Part shown: piece by piece, positions 17,374 through 25,874 of the stretch | Layout: each line of letters begins with the position of its first letter | How positions within the stretch are numbered: position 1 is the stretch's first letter | Source: Bdellovibrionales bacterium | GTDB taxonomy: Bacteria; Bdellovibrionota; Bdellovibrionia; Bdellovibrionales; UBA1609 | DNA: 33,264 nucleotides | Assembly: GCA_013216195.1 (NCBI GenBank) | Contig: JABSOQ010000028.1 | Location: forward strand, 1 to 33,264 | Direction: 5' to 3' | The notes under the pieces: generated by a model | The model's database searches: none | The model's input: the letters and a program-made list of their open reading frames with translations, nothing else | What the model was told of the DNA's origin: nothing | Program-made: the position numbers and the translations under genes

Positions 17374-19107
17374 CTAACTGTTTATCACTGTAATAATGAT
17401 CACAGTCATCAGTATGGTGTCAGTGGTCTCTTCGATTATCTCTTCGACGAGATCAATTGCTGTGTCTTTGGTATCATCAGCGCCTTCATCTTCGATGCTA
17501 CCGGAGCCGGAACCAATGCCATACAGCTGCCGGCGAATTCTCAGAATCTCGAGAAGGTCAATCACGTCTTGGGCTTCAACCGAGGTTGTTCTGTACACAC
17601 GGTCGTCGAGCTCGTTCATCGCCAGACGAGTCTCACCCAGTGTGAAAGGTATTCGACGAGAAAGATAAATGGCCTCACCAATTGTCTTTTCGTTGGCAAT
17701 TCGAATCTGATCCCACATAAATCGACTCTGATCTCTCATTTGATCGACTGTGGCTCCTTCTCTCTCCATGACTTCAGCCAATAAGATACTGCCACCCTCG
17801 TCATTTCGAGTACGTCTGTAGACCGCCTTGGCGTTCTCAGCGAGGGTTTTCACTCTGCCAAGGTCTTCATCGACCTTTAGCGAGAGAGTCACTAAAAGAA
17901 TCGCACCTGCGATTTTCTTGCTGATGCCAACATCATGAATTACCCCTACAGCAGCTCTGCCTGTTTCGAGATTGGCATCAAAGTCTCCACCCTTAAGTAA
18001 CGAATAAGAAAATAGAAAAGGCGCACAGGCTCCCGACCAAAAGCCCACAAGATCTTCTGCTTTGTTGTACTTGGCTTCATACTCAGAGAAGATCGCCTCA
18101 TAGTTCGACTCGTTTATTTGAATGTTCTCCCCTTGCATATTGCGAATCTTAATATGCCCAAGCATGCTGTTTAAAAACAGCATGTAGTACATGCGGTCTC
18201 CACCAACACGTCGTGTGGCCAATCTGTAAATCTTGGTCATCACGTCGACACTTATGCCTAAGGTCATCATCTCATAGGCCAGATCTGTGGCATTGTCAGG
18301 AGTGATCCAGCTAGCACCATTCAGCTCTTTGACTTTTTCAATGGCGAGCTGAATGTGTTCACCTTTATCAATATCGAGGTCCAATTTATCTTGTCTTTTA
18401 AGATCAAGAGCATATCGGTAAGCTGTCTTCACGATATCAATTCGATTGGCGTTGCTAAAACTCCAGCCACTCATTTGGTCGTAGGCCATCAAGAACTCGT
18501 TTACCAATTCAACAGCCCCCTCAGTGCCATAATCATCAATATCTACCACTCGGCCTTCAATGGCAGTGTCGACATCTGAAAGCCTACGACTCTTCTCACG
18601 CTCCCATTTTTTCATACTTCTTCTAAACTGACCGTTACCAACGGCATGAATCTCAACAGAGCCACTCATCTCATTTTCAATCTCTGCGTACAAGTGAACA
18701 GCACCGTTCGAAGTCTTGAAAAGATACAAGCTAAGGCCATTGCCCATCTTGTGAGAATGAGTGTTCGCTGAATCTAAGAACATTGACATGCCTCGATCGT
18801 CCCAACCACCACGAGTAAAGGCATAGGTGGTGTTGATGGAATTCGTCTTGAGTGCCGATTCAACATTCATCAAAAGCGAGGCTGGCCCTGAAGCATTTCG
18901 AACCAGGCCATTGTACCTACGAGAGCTAAAAAGGGTGCTCAACCAATTGCTGGTAATCAGCTTCGGCTGCCTTGTCCTCACAGCTTCAGTTTGCCTCGTT
19001 GAGCGCAATTCAAACTTGCAAGTCAGTGCCTCAGCAGATGTTGAAATGATAAAAAGTAGCACAACGAAGGCCCTGCCTAAGGCCATGCAGCTAGATGGGT
19101 TGCTCAC
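17374..19107 (-). CDS. Large exported protein with post-signal Cys motif and hydrophobic C-terminal tail
   Basis: 577 residues from GTG 19107, chosen because GGGAG lies eight bases upstream (minus strand); a longer frame to 19194 would add a poor N-region. The signal core is about 11-27 (S-A-E-A), then L-T-C-K-F-E-L with Cys30. The body is mostly helical and charged with one other cysteine (S-G-A-C-A). The C-terminus has a Gly-Ser stretch, an acidic stretch and then a very hydrophobic tail rich in Ile, Val, Leu and Thr over the last 20 residues. It is the first gene of the three-gene operon running left to 15509. The hydrophobic tail could insert into a membrane or act as an exit signal. Not recognised. 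Confidence 0.75.
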   Translation of the reverse strand: MSNPSSCMALGRAFVVLLFIISTSAEALTCKFELRSTRQTEAVRTRQPKLITSNWLSTLFSSRRYNGLVRNASGPASLLMNVESALKTNSINTTYAFTRGGWDDRGMSMFLDSANTHSHKMGNGLSLYLFKTSNGAVHLYAEIENEMSGSVEIHAVGNGQFRRSMKKWEREKSRRLSDVDTAIEGRVVDIDDYGTEGAVELVNEFLMAYDQMSGWSFSNANRIDIVKTAYRYALDLKRQDKLDLDIDKGEHIQLAIEKVKELNGASWITPDNATDLAYEMMTLGISVDVMTKIYRLATRRVGGDRMYYMLFLNSMLGHIKIRNMQGENIQINESNYEAIFSEYEAKYNKAEDLVGFWSGACAPFLFSYSLLKGGDFDANLETGRAAVGVIHDVGISKKIAGAILLVTLSLKVDEDLGRVKTLAENAKAVYRRTRNDEGGSILLAEVMEREGATVDQMRDQSRFMWDQIRIANEKTIGEAIYLSRRIPFTLGETRLAMNELDDRVYRTTSVEAQDVIDLLEILRIRRQLYGIGSGSGSIEDEGADDTKDTAIDLVEEIIEETTDTILMTVIIITVINS

Positions 19108-19274
19108 GTTCTGTTCTCCCGATTTACATTTTCGATTTCTTAACCAATGAGTGGTGTGCAAATTTGCGACCAAAATAATGATCCTCAAATCCAACAGATA
19201 GAAACCAGGCTTTAATTTGCAGTGGCTCTTGGCAATTTCTGCAGCAAAAAGACAAAACGGGCCCGCTGTGGAGC

Positions 19275-19303
19275 CAAAAAAAAAGCCCCCGTTAGGGAGC
19301 TTT
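19275..19303 (-). terminator. Rho-independent terminator after rpoD
   Basis: Read on the minus strand: AAAGCTCCC, loop TAAC, GGGGGCTTT, then a T-run from the A-run at 19276-19284. It lies about 55 bases beyond the rpoD stop and separates the housekeeping operon from the exported-protein operon that begins at 19107. Confidence 0.85.
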
Positions 19304-19357
19304 CAAAAATTTAAAAATCGAATTAGCTACTAAGAGCTTTGAGTCAAGTCACATAGA

Positions 19358-21214
19358 CTACTCAGCGGTACCACCGGTTGGGTCAGGCACACCGTCCATG
19401 AAGCCCTTGAGCTTGCCTGAGCGGCTTGGGTGCCTGAGCTTACGCAAGGCCTTGGCTTCAATCTGACGAATACGCTCACGAGTCACGTTGAAGTCTTGAC
19501 CCACTTCTTCGAGAGTGTGGTCACTTTCTTCACCGATACCAAAACGCATTCTCAACACTTTCTCTTCTCTAGCTGTGAGAGTTGAAAGAACTCGTCTCGT
19601 TTGCTCAGCTAGGTTCAAGTTCACAATCGCCTCAGAAGGGTTGATCACTTTCTTGTCTTCGATGAAGTCTCCCAAATGTGAGTCTTCTTCTTCACCAACC
19701 GGAGTCTCAAGACTGATTGGCTCTTTGGCGATCTTCAATACTTTGCGAACTTTATCAACTGGCATATCCATCTTCTCTGCAATCTCTTCAGGAATCGGCT
19801 CTCGGCCAAGCTCTTGAACAAGATAACGAGAAGTACGAACCAATTTGTTGATCGTCTCAATCATGTGAACTGGAATACGAATGGTTCTAGCCTGATCAGC
19901 AATTGCTCTGGTAATCGCCTGGCGGATCCACCAAGTCGCATAAGTTGAGAATTTGTAACCTCGACGGTACTCAAACTTATCAACGGCTTTCATCAAGCCG
20001 ATGTTTCCTTCTTGAATCAGATCCAAGAACTGAAGACCACGGTTCGTGTACTTCTTAGCAATCGAAACCACGAGTCTTAGGTTGGCTTCAACCAACTCAG
20101 ACTTCGCTTTGTCAGCCTCACGCTCACCTTTCCAGATGCTAGTGTAGGTATCTCTGATCCAATCAAAGCTCATCTCAGTCTCTTCAATCAAACGATTCAA
20201 GCGAGTCTCGGCATCAGAGGCATGCAAGTAATGAGAGCGGAACTGGTTGTAGCTCAAGCCAGTCTCGCGAGTCATTTTTGAAACCTCTTGGTCAGAGCTC
20301 TCAAGCACTTTAGCTCTGTCGATCAGAGTCTGAATGTCTTTACTGAACGTACGCTCAATCGCCGTTTTGCGACGTCTGCGAAGCTCAGTCATTCGGCCCA
20401 CCAAGTTCTTAAACTTGATCACAATTCGGTTGATCGTCTTTCTGTTGAAGTTGATGGTCTCAAAGTTAGCCATCAATTCATCGTTTAGCTTCTCAAGGTC
20501 TTGTTGGGCTTTTTTCGCCTCAGCAGAACCTCTCTCGACGTCTTTCAATGTGCCAAAGATCTTAGTGGCACTTTTACGATAATCTTTTACATGACCAATA
20601 AGCTCGTGAATCTTTTCGACGTACTCTTGCTCGTCGTACTGAGTCTCTTCGTCCTCAAGACCCCTAAAGATCGCTTTCACCTTCAAACGGCCTTGCTCAA
20701 GGCGCTCTCCAAGCTGAATAATCTCAGTGGTACCAATCGGCGACATTAGAATCGCCTTCACGATCCCTCTCTCACCGTCTTCGATACGTCTCGCGATTTC
20801 AACCTCACCCTCACGAGTGAGTAGAGAGACGCTTCCCATTTTTCTTAAGTAGAGTCTAACTGGGTCGTTGCTCTTAGTGTCTTCAGCAACTTCTTTCTCT
20901 TCTTCTTCTTCTTCAGTCGCGTTTGGATCAGCTAGGTAGAAGGTGTCGCTGGTCTCATCGTCTTTACTATTTTCTGACGACTCAGTAAATTCTACACCAG
21001 CTACCTCGAGGGCCTGCATAAAGTGGTCCAATACCTCGGCTGCTACGATCTCGGGCGGAAGAAGCTCATTAATCTCTTCGATGCTCAGCACGCCTTTTTC
21101 TTTGGCGATAGCTGTAAACCGCTGAATTTCTTGCTTAATCAGCACATGTTGTTCTTGTACTGAAAGCTCAATTGGTGTGGTTTCTGAAGATGCATTATGC
21201 TCTTGCGTGTTCAT
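19358..21214 (-). CDS. rpoD: Primary sigma factor RpoD (sigma-70)
   Basis: 618 residues, usual for a proteobacterial primary sigma. Region 1.1 is at about 15-80, then an acidic linker with seven consecutive Glu-type residues (101-107). Region 1.2 is [11 protein letters not shown] (117-127). A non-conserved insert spans about 150-365. Region 2 has [12 protein letters not shown] (378-389) and the -10-recognition stretch [14 protein letters not shown] (420-433). Region 3 follows (I-P-V-H-M). Region 4.2 with [10 protein letters not shown] (577-586) recognises the -35 box. It starts 18 bases after the dnaG stop, with GGAG upstream, and is the last gene of the rpsU-yqeY-dnaG-rpoD operon. It directs RNA polymerase to housekeeping promoters. 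Confidence 0.98.
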   Translation of the reverse strand: MNTQEHNASSETTPIELSVQEQHVLIKQEIQRFTAIAKEKGVLSIEEINELLPPEIVAAEVLDHFMQALEVAGVEFTESSENSKDDETSDTFYLADPNATEEEEEEKEVAEDTKSNDPVRLYLRKMGSVSLLTREGEVEIARRIEDGERGIVKAILMSPIGTTEIIQLGERLEQGRLKVKAIFRGLEDEETQYDEQEYVEKIHELIGHVKDYRKSATKIFGTLKDVERGSAEAKKAQQDLEKLNDELMANFETINFNRKTINRIVIKFKNLVGRMTELRRRRKTAIERTFSKDIQTLIDRAKVLESSDQEVSKMTRETGLSYNQFRSHYLHASDAETRLNRLIEETEMSFDWIRDTYTSIWKGEREADKAKSELVEANLRLVVSIAKKYTNRGLQFLDLIQEGNIGLMKAVDKFEYRRGYKFSTYATWWIRQAITRAIADQARTIRIPVHMIETINKLVRTSRYLVQELGREPIPEEIAEKMDMPVDKVRKVLKIAKEPISLETPVGEEEDSHLGDFIEDKKVINPSEAIVNLNLAEQTRRVLSTLTAREEKVLRMRFGIGEESDHTLEEVGQDFNVTRERIRQIEAKALRKLRHPSRSGKLKGFMDGVPDPTGGTAE

Positions 21215-21232
21215 ACTTTGACTCCGTCGGGC

Positions 21233-23086
21233 CTATTCTTCTGACCCATTTTCACGATTTAATGAATGTCGACTTTTGTGGATATTCATTATCTGTTCCA
21301 ACTGCTCTGCCATATTTTTTGAAGAGGGATCTGCTAATTTGTTGGCATACTCACGTTGCTTTTGGCGCAATTTGGCAGCTTTCAGCCTTTTTACGCATTC
21401 GTTGACCAACTTTTTTGCCCCCTCGGATTCCATCTCAGATAGTGGCTTCTTAAGGTGTTTCGCGACCAATTCGCGTGGCTCCACTCTGCTCTGAAGATAA
21501 GCCGTTAACGTATCAAATTTAGAAGGCATCTGTCCATAACGCTCAACAATTAGGCCGAGCACCTGAGCGCCTGTGGCAGTCGCCATTTCAGCACCCGCTT
21601 CATAGTCTATGACCATCTGAAGGGCGCTTTCGTTTAATAAGCAAACGTTGATCAGCTCGATTTCGATCTTCGTTGCTTTTGATAGGTCAATTAAGCTCTC
21701 TGGCAATTCTCTAACACCCTGATTATCTTCAGTTTTTTGCCGTGCCGTGGCTTGCTGCTGAGGTTCCTTGGGCTTTGAGTTCTTGATGGATTTCCAGGCC
21801 CATTCAGGCGTGACGTTAAGCCTTCCTGCAATGGACTGTAAGTAAAGCCCTAATAATCTCTTATCGGTAATTGAGTGCAAAACCGGAGTTAACTTCTCTA
21901 AGATCTGCACTTTTTCGCTGGCATGGCCACCAAAGCCTTTAAGATTCTCAATTAGAATCAACTCAAAAAGGTCAGGGCTCGTAGAAAGCAGTCTACGCAG
22001 CTCTTCTGGGCCCTCGGCCTTCAAAAACTCATCTGGGTCTACCTTGTCTGGCAGAATCAAACCTTTCGGAAAAAGGCCCTCTGTTAGCAGAATTGGTAGG
22101 CTTCTCTCTGCGGCTCTTCTGCCCGCCCCATCGCCATCAAACAGCACATACACGTTGCGAGTGTAGCGCTTCAGGAGCTTTGCGTGCTGGGCTGTAAGAG
22201 CCGTTCCTAGGGTCGCTACCACGCAGCGAATTCCAGCCTGATACAGGGCGATCAAGTCTGTGTAGCCCTCGACAATCACAACTTTGTCAGCTGAACGAAT
22301 GTACTTTGCCGCCTTGTCGAGGCCGTAGAACAAGCGGCCTTTATGAAAAACATCTGAATCTGGCGAGTTCAGGTACTTCGGCTGATCTTCTTTGCTTAAG
22401 ACCCTGCCGCCAAAGCCTACGCATTCATCTTTGTGAGACACGATCGGAAACATTAAACGGTTTCGAAATAAATCGTAAAAACCAGTGCCTTTGTTGCGCT
22501 TGCGTACGAGACCAACCTGGCTAGCCAGCTCTAGCGACTTTGATCGGCCCATGATCTTTTTAGACAACTGCTCCCAATCATCTGGCGCGTAGCCAAGTTC
22601 AAACTCCGCAATGATCTCTTCGCTGAACTCTCGCTTTTGCAAGTACTGCCATACTGCATGTGACTTAGGTAGCTCCATAAGGTTCTTATGAAACGCCACA
22701 CGAGCCATCTCGTTCAGTGCCACCATTTCTTTTTTGCGGCTTACCTCTTTGTCGACCTCTCTGCGAGGCATCTCATCTTTCGGGATAGGAATACCAGCTT
22801 TGTTGGCCAGCTGCTCGATGGCCTCCGGAAAACTCAGGCCACGCATCTCTCTAAGGTAAGTGATAATGTTACCAGATTTCTGACAACCAAAGCAGTGATA
22901 GACCTGCTTTGAAGAGCTTACTGAAAAACTCGGGGTGTTTTCAATATGGTCTGGAAAGGGGCATATGCCCATAAGCTGTGAGCCACCGCCACCACCGGAA
23001 GACTTAAGCTGAGTGTCTTGCGATATGTAGTCTACAAGATCATTGGCCTCTAAGACCTTATCAATAAAATCTTGCGAAAAGCTCAA
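21233..23086 (-). CDS. dnaG: DNA primase DnaG
   Basis: 617 residues. The N-terminal zinc-binding domain has Cys42, His47, Cys65 and Cys68 (C-P-F-P-D-H and H-C-F-G-C). The catalytic core follows, with Y-L-N-S-P and the TOPRIM motifs: Glu273 in I-V-E-G-Y-T-D and the acidic D-G-D-G at 317-320. The C-terminal third is divergent and presumably binds the DnaB helicase. A five-glycine stretch at 31-35 just before the zinc finger is unusual. The start is TTG, supported by GGGGGG eight bases upstream and by the typical M-S-F beginning. It synthesises RNA primers for replication. Located 27 bases after yqeY and 18 before rpoD. Confidence 0.98.
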   Translation of the reverse strand: MSFSQDFIDKVLEANDLVDYISQDTQLKSSGGGGGSQLMGICPFPDHIENTPSFSVSSSKQVYHCFGCQKSGNIITYLREMRGLSFPEAIEQLANKAGIPIPKDEMPRREVDKEVSRKKEMVALNEMARVAFHKNLMELPKSHAVWQYLQKREFSEEIIAEFELGYAPDDWEQLSKKIMGRSKSLELASQVGLVRKRNKGTGFYDLFRNRLMFPIVSHKDECVGFGGRVLSKEDQPKYLNSPDSDVFHKGRLFYGLDKAAKYIRSADKVVIVEGYTDLIALYQAGIRCVVATLGTALTAQHAKLLKRYTRNVYVLFDGDGAGRRAAERSLPILLTEGLFPKGLILPDKVDPDEFLKAEGPEELRRLLSTSPDLFELILIENLKGFGGHASEKVQILEKLTPVLHSITDKRLLGLYLQSIAGRLNVTPEWAWKSIKNSKPKEPQQQATARQKTEDNQGVRELPESLIDLSKATKIEIELINVCLLNESALQMVIDYEAGAEMATATGAQVLGLIVERYGQMPSKFDTLTAYLQSRVEPRELVAKHLKKPLSEMESEGAKKLVNECVKRLKAAKLRQKQREYANKLADPSSKNMAEQLEQIMNIHKSRHSLNRENGSEE

Positions 23087-23113
23087 AAGCTAATCCCCCC
23101 AAAAGTAGAAAAC

Positions 23114-23560
23114 CTAACTTAACTTCGATTTGACCAAACCAGAAAGCATCTTGCCGTCAGCAGCACCAGCAGTGCGAACCTGAACCTCTTTCATCACAGC
23201 GCCCATGTCTTTCATTGAGCTCGCTCCGAGATCAGCGATCACTGCGGCCACAACTTCAGCGGCTTTTTCTTCTGACAGTTGCTCTGGCAAGTACTCTTCA
23301 AGCACTGACAACTCAAACTTCTCTTTTTCAGCTAGGTCGTTTCGACCAGCTTTTTCGTATTGTTCGATCGAGTCTTTGCGTTGCTTAGCAGATTTCTTCA
23401 AGACATCCATGATGTCGTTGTCGGTGATTTCTTTTGGCCGAAGATCGATCTCTTTGTTCTTGATCGCTGACTGCAAAAAACGGATCGCTGATAGGCGATC
23501 CGCTTCTTTGTTCTTCATTGCTGACTTCAAATCATCTAAAATTTTTGATTTTAGACTCAC
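23114..23560 (-). CDS. yqeY: GatB/YqeY family protein
   Basis: 148 residues from GTG 23560. This start has AAGGAG six bases upstream and gives M-S-L-K-S-K-I, matching the family's usual beginning; an ATG 15 bases further out would place the ribosome-binding site inside the gene. Family features are L-K-x-A-M-K-N-K-E near the N-terminus, R-L-S-A-I-R, E-x-Y-L-P-E-Q-L in the middle and a C-terminal helical domain related to the tail of the amidotransferase subunit GatB. The family is thought to be linked to tRNA amidation or tRNA binding, though its exact role is unclear. It sits between rpsU and dnaG, a common arrangement outside the enterobacteria. Confidence 0.93.
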   Translation of the reverse strand: MSLKSKILDDLKSAMKNKEADRLSAIRFLQSAIKNKEIDLRPKEITDNDIMDVLKKSAKQRKDSIEQYEKAGRNDLAEKEKFELSVLEEYLPEQLSEEKAAEVVAAVIADLGASSMKDMGAVMKEVQVRTAGAADGKMLSGLVKSKLS

Positions 23561-23591
23561 AGAATGCTCCTTCATTGAAGAATGAGGTTAC

Positions 23592-23614
23592 GCAGTCAGC
23601 ACATAACTGACTGC
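23592..23614. promoter_or_regulatory. Perfect 8-bp hairpin between rpsU and yqeY
   Basis: GCAGTCAG and CTGACTGC are exact reverse complements around a seven-base loop. No T-run follows on the minus strand, so it is unlikely to be a full terminator. A partial attenuator, RNA processing site or stabiliser of the rpsU message would fit, because ribosomal protein S21 is needed in larger amounts than primase. Confidence 0.6.
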
Positions 23615-23637
23615 TTCACCTGGAAATAGTAGTGGCC

Positions 23638-23832
23638 TTAGTGGCCCTTTTTCATCTTTTTCATAAGTCTTTTACGGGCAGCAATAGACTTCTTTTTCTT
23701 ACGAATTGAAGGTTTCTCGAAGTGTTCTCTCTTCTTAACCTCTGAAAGGATACCTGACTTTTCGCATGCTTTCTTAAAACGACGGAAAGCTTGCTCGAAA
23801 GCCTCGTTATCTCTGACTCTCACTTGTGCCAA
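23638..23832 (-). CDS. rpsU: 30S ribosomal protein bS21
   Basis: 64 residues from TTG 23832, giving M-A-Q-V-R-V-R. A GTG nine bases upstream (23841) is a possible alternative. AGGTGA lies five bases before the TTG. Typical S21 features are [22 protein letters not shown] and a strongly basic C-terminal tail of Lys and Arg. S21 binds near the anti-Shine-Dalgarno end of 16S rRNA and helps initiation. It is the first gene of the operon; the frame is open further upstream but that part is not S21-like. Divergent from tadA, with about 134 bases between them. Confidence 0.95.
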   Translation of the reverse strand: MAQVRVRDNEAFEQAFRRFKKACEKSGILSEVKKREHFEKPSIRKKKKSIAARKRLMKKMKKGH

Positions 23833-23966
23833 AATAATCACCTGCCCTTCTCTTGGCTGAGCTGAGACGTTGACGGAAAGCATAGGGTGTAGCAAAACCC
23901 TGCTCAAAAGACAAACACATACCTCTGAATAGGTAGAGAAAATCAGAGCAGACAAAGGTCGCAGTC

Positions 23967-24446
23967 TTGGACTCTAAACAGCTAGAATTACATGAAAAAT
24001 TCATATCTGTAGCCCTCGAAGAGGCCCGCGAAGGCGAGAGGCTTGGAGAAGTACCGGTTGGAGCCGTCGTGGTAATGGATGGTGAGATTATTGCGTCGAG
24101 TCATAACCGCAAAGAACTCGACCTCTGCGCCACCAGGCATGCTGAGATCGAAGTTCTCGAAGCGGCCAGCAAAAAACTCGGCAGATGGCGGCTGTCAGAC
24201 TGCGATCTTTACGTCACCCTCGAGCCTTGCGTGATGTGCGCGGGAGCAATTGTTGCCTCTCGCATTCGCACCCTGGTCTATGGCGCAACTGACCCTAAAG
24301 GTGGCGCCATTGAGTCGGTTTACCAAATTACGACCGATGAAAGACTGAATCATAACTGCGCGGTTGTGAAAGGCGTGCTACAACAGGAGTGCTCTGAGAT
24401 TCTGCGTACTTTCTTTAAGGCCAAGCGAGAGTCTCAAAAGTCTTAG
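23967..24446 (+). CDS. tadA: tRNA-specific adenosine deaminase TadA
   Basis: 159 residues from TTG 23967 with AAAGGT upstream. The zinc-dependent deaminase motifs are complete: His58 and Glu60 in R-H-A-E-I, and Cys88 and Cys91 in [10 protein letters not shown]. The N-terminal E-V-P-V-G-A-V-V-V strand and the D-P-K-G-G loop are typical of TadA rather than cytidine deaminases. It converts adenosine 34 to inosine in tRNA-Arg(ACG). The gene stands alone, divergent from rpsU; the next plus-strand gene begins 33 bases later with its own ribosome-binding site. Confidence 0.97.
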   Translation: MDSKQLELHEKFISVALEEAREGERLGEVPVGAVVVMDGEIIASSHNRKELDLCATRHAEIEVLEAASKKLGRWRLSDCDLYVTLEPCVMCAGAIVASRIRTLVYGATDPKGGAIESVYQITTDERLNHNCAVVKGVLQQECSEILRTFFKAKRESQKS

Positions 24447-24479
24447 CTCACATGAGCATTGAAGGCAGGGGGATTCATC

Positions 24480-25733
24480 ATGTGCAGGGTTCGGTTATCA
24501 GACTTCATTCTGAGAAGTATAGCTATCGCATTGGCTCCTGCATTTGCCAGCTCAGCATCAGCCTTTGAGCTCTGGCCAGAGCTACAGTTTTTTGACCCCA
24601 AAGAAATAGAGCAGCTCGAGCAACCTCGCAACTTTGATGGCGAGTACCACTCAGACATTCGAAGTTTCTCGAGAAGGCTTGAAGACGAGGCCGTAGTTTG
24701 GAGTAACGACAACTTTTATATCGGCAGCACAGGCAGCTTGAGTGCTAAGAGTTTTCAGGTCGAAGAGCGCTTGAGGCTGAGAAATCAGCTTAGCGACACT
24801 TCGAGAGCTGGCATCATGTACGTTCAGCATGAAGACTTTTACAATCAGCAACAGAACTTGCTAATTGAGTTTGGCCATAGATTTTGGCCCAAGATTCGAA
24901 CGTCAATTCTAGCAAACTTCCTATCAAACAAACAGAACCTCGATGGCGGTGTTCGCCTCGACTACATTTGGTCTCAAAGGGCTGAAACCACTGTTTCGTA
25001 CTGGCTGCCACAGCATTCGTTTAATACCAAGTCAGAAGACGACGGCTTCTTTGATGCTTCACCTTGGGCTGTGTTCGCAGCCCACAAGTGGAGTGATGAA
25101 AGTCACATGTCAGAGTTTTTTGGTCGCTACGAGCCGAGGCTCAATCTTAAAAACAAAACCACAGGTGAGAGGTACATCTACTCGAAGTGGGTCGCCGGCT
25201 TTCGCAGAATTCAAAAGCATGACTCTGGCTCTGTCACAACTTTTAGAGTGGGCTTTGATAACAAATACGAAGGCGAGCAAAGCTTAACCGACCCTAGCAA
25301 CGCCGACTTTTGGAGAATGCAAAGGCTCGAGGCCGAAATCGCCACTCTACCTGCACAAAGACCAAAGTGGCTTCCAACACGCTTTGGCCTTAGAGGGCTT
25401 GGCAAATGGTGGGAGACTGTTCAACAAAGCACGGTTGAGCAGTTCACAGCTCTCCCCTTCTTTGAATACAGCTTTCGAGTCGGCCCAGCATCTAGGGCCG
25501 ACACATTGGCCATTGAATACGAACAGGCCTGGCACTGGGATAACGACAATGACAAAGTCAGCTTTGGCAATGTTCACGACCAAACCTTCAATCATCGAAC
25601 CAACATCATTTGGAGCTTTATTTGGCCCGAAGCCGATGGCCGCATCAATTTCATGTTCACTTTCGATATGGACCGCTTCGGTCAAGGTGACACCTGGGAA
25701 GGTGGCGGCGGCCAAGCTCAGTTCACATTCTAG
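24480..25733 (+). CDS. Predicted outer-membrane beta-barrel protein
   Basis: 417 residues from ATG 24480, preceded by GGGGG at 24468-24472. The signal peptide ends S-S-A-S-A near residue 27. From about residue 100 the sequence alternates hydrophobic and polar residues in strand-length units with many Trp, Phe, Tyr and Arg. The last residues are Q-A-Q-F-T-F; a terminal Phe is the classic signal for the BAM insertion machinery. A Gly-rich turn (E-G-G-G-G-Q) precedes the final strand. No porin or transporter family was recognised. It starts 33 bases after tadA and may share its transcript, but the functions are unrelated. Confidence 0.8.
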   Translation: MCRVRLSDFILRSIAIALAPAFASSASAFELWPELQFFDPKEIEQLEQPRNFDGEYHSDIRSFSRRLEDEAVVWSNDNFYIGSTGSLSAKSFQVEERLRLRNQLSDTSRAGIMYVQHEDFYNQQQNLLIEFGHRFWPKIRTSILANFLSNKQNLDGGVRLDYIWSQRAETTVSYWLPQHSFNTKSEDDGFFDASPWAVFAAHKWSDESHMSEFFGRYEPRLNLKNKTTGERYIYSKWVAGFRRIQKHDSGSVTTFRVGFDNKYEGEQSLTDPSNADFWRMQRLEAEIATLPAQRPKWLPTRFGLRGLGKWWETVQQSTVEQFTALPFFEYSFRVGPASRADTLAIEYEQAWHWDNDNDKVSFGNVHDQTFNHRTNIIWSFIWPEADGRINFMFTFDMDRFGQGDTWEGGGGQAQFTF

Positions 25734-25830
25734 TAGGTTACTTAAACCTCTGTTTTCACCAGCTTTTTAAAAGACACAACTGTTACCCAATTACCTTACA
25801 CCCTCTTGCTTTAATAGATTCATGGGAAGG

Positions 25831-25845
25831 GGAACTTCAAGTTCC
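25831..25845. promoter_or_regulatory. 15-base palindrome, possible operator
   Basis: GGAACTTCAAGTTCC is an exact inverted repeat with 7-base arms and a one-base centre. It lies 29 bases before the ATG of the metallopeptidase-like gene and 17 before its ribosome-binding site. It could be a repressor site or an mRNA-leader fold. Confidence 0.45.
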
Positions 25846-25874
25846 TTACGTGGTCAAACGAAGAGGGGAATACA

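Noticed and set aside
25347-25715. Minus-strand 122-residue frame
   Set aside because: Antisense to the barrel protein, no start signal, no recognisable features.
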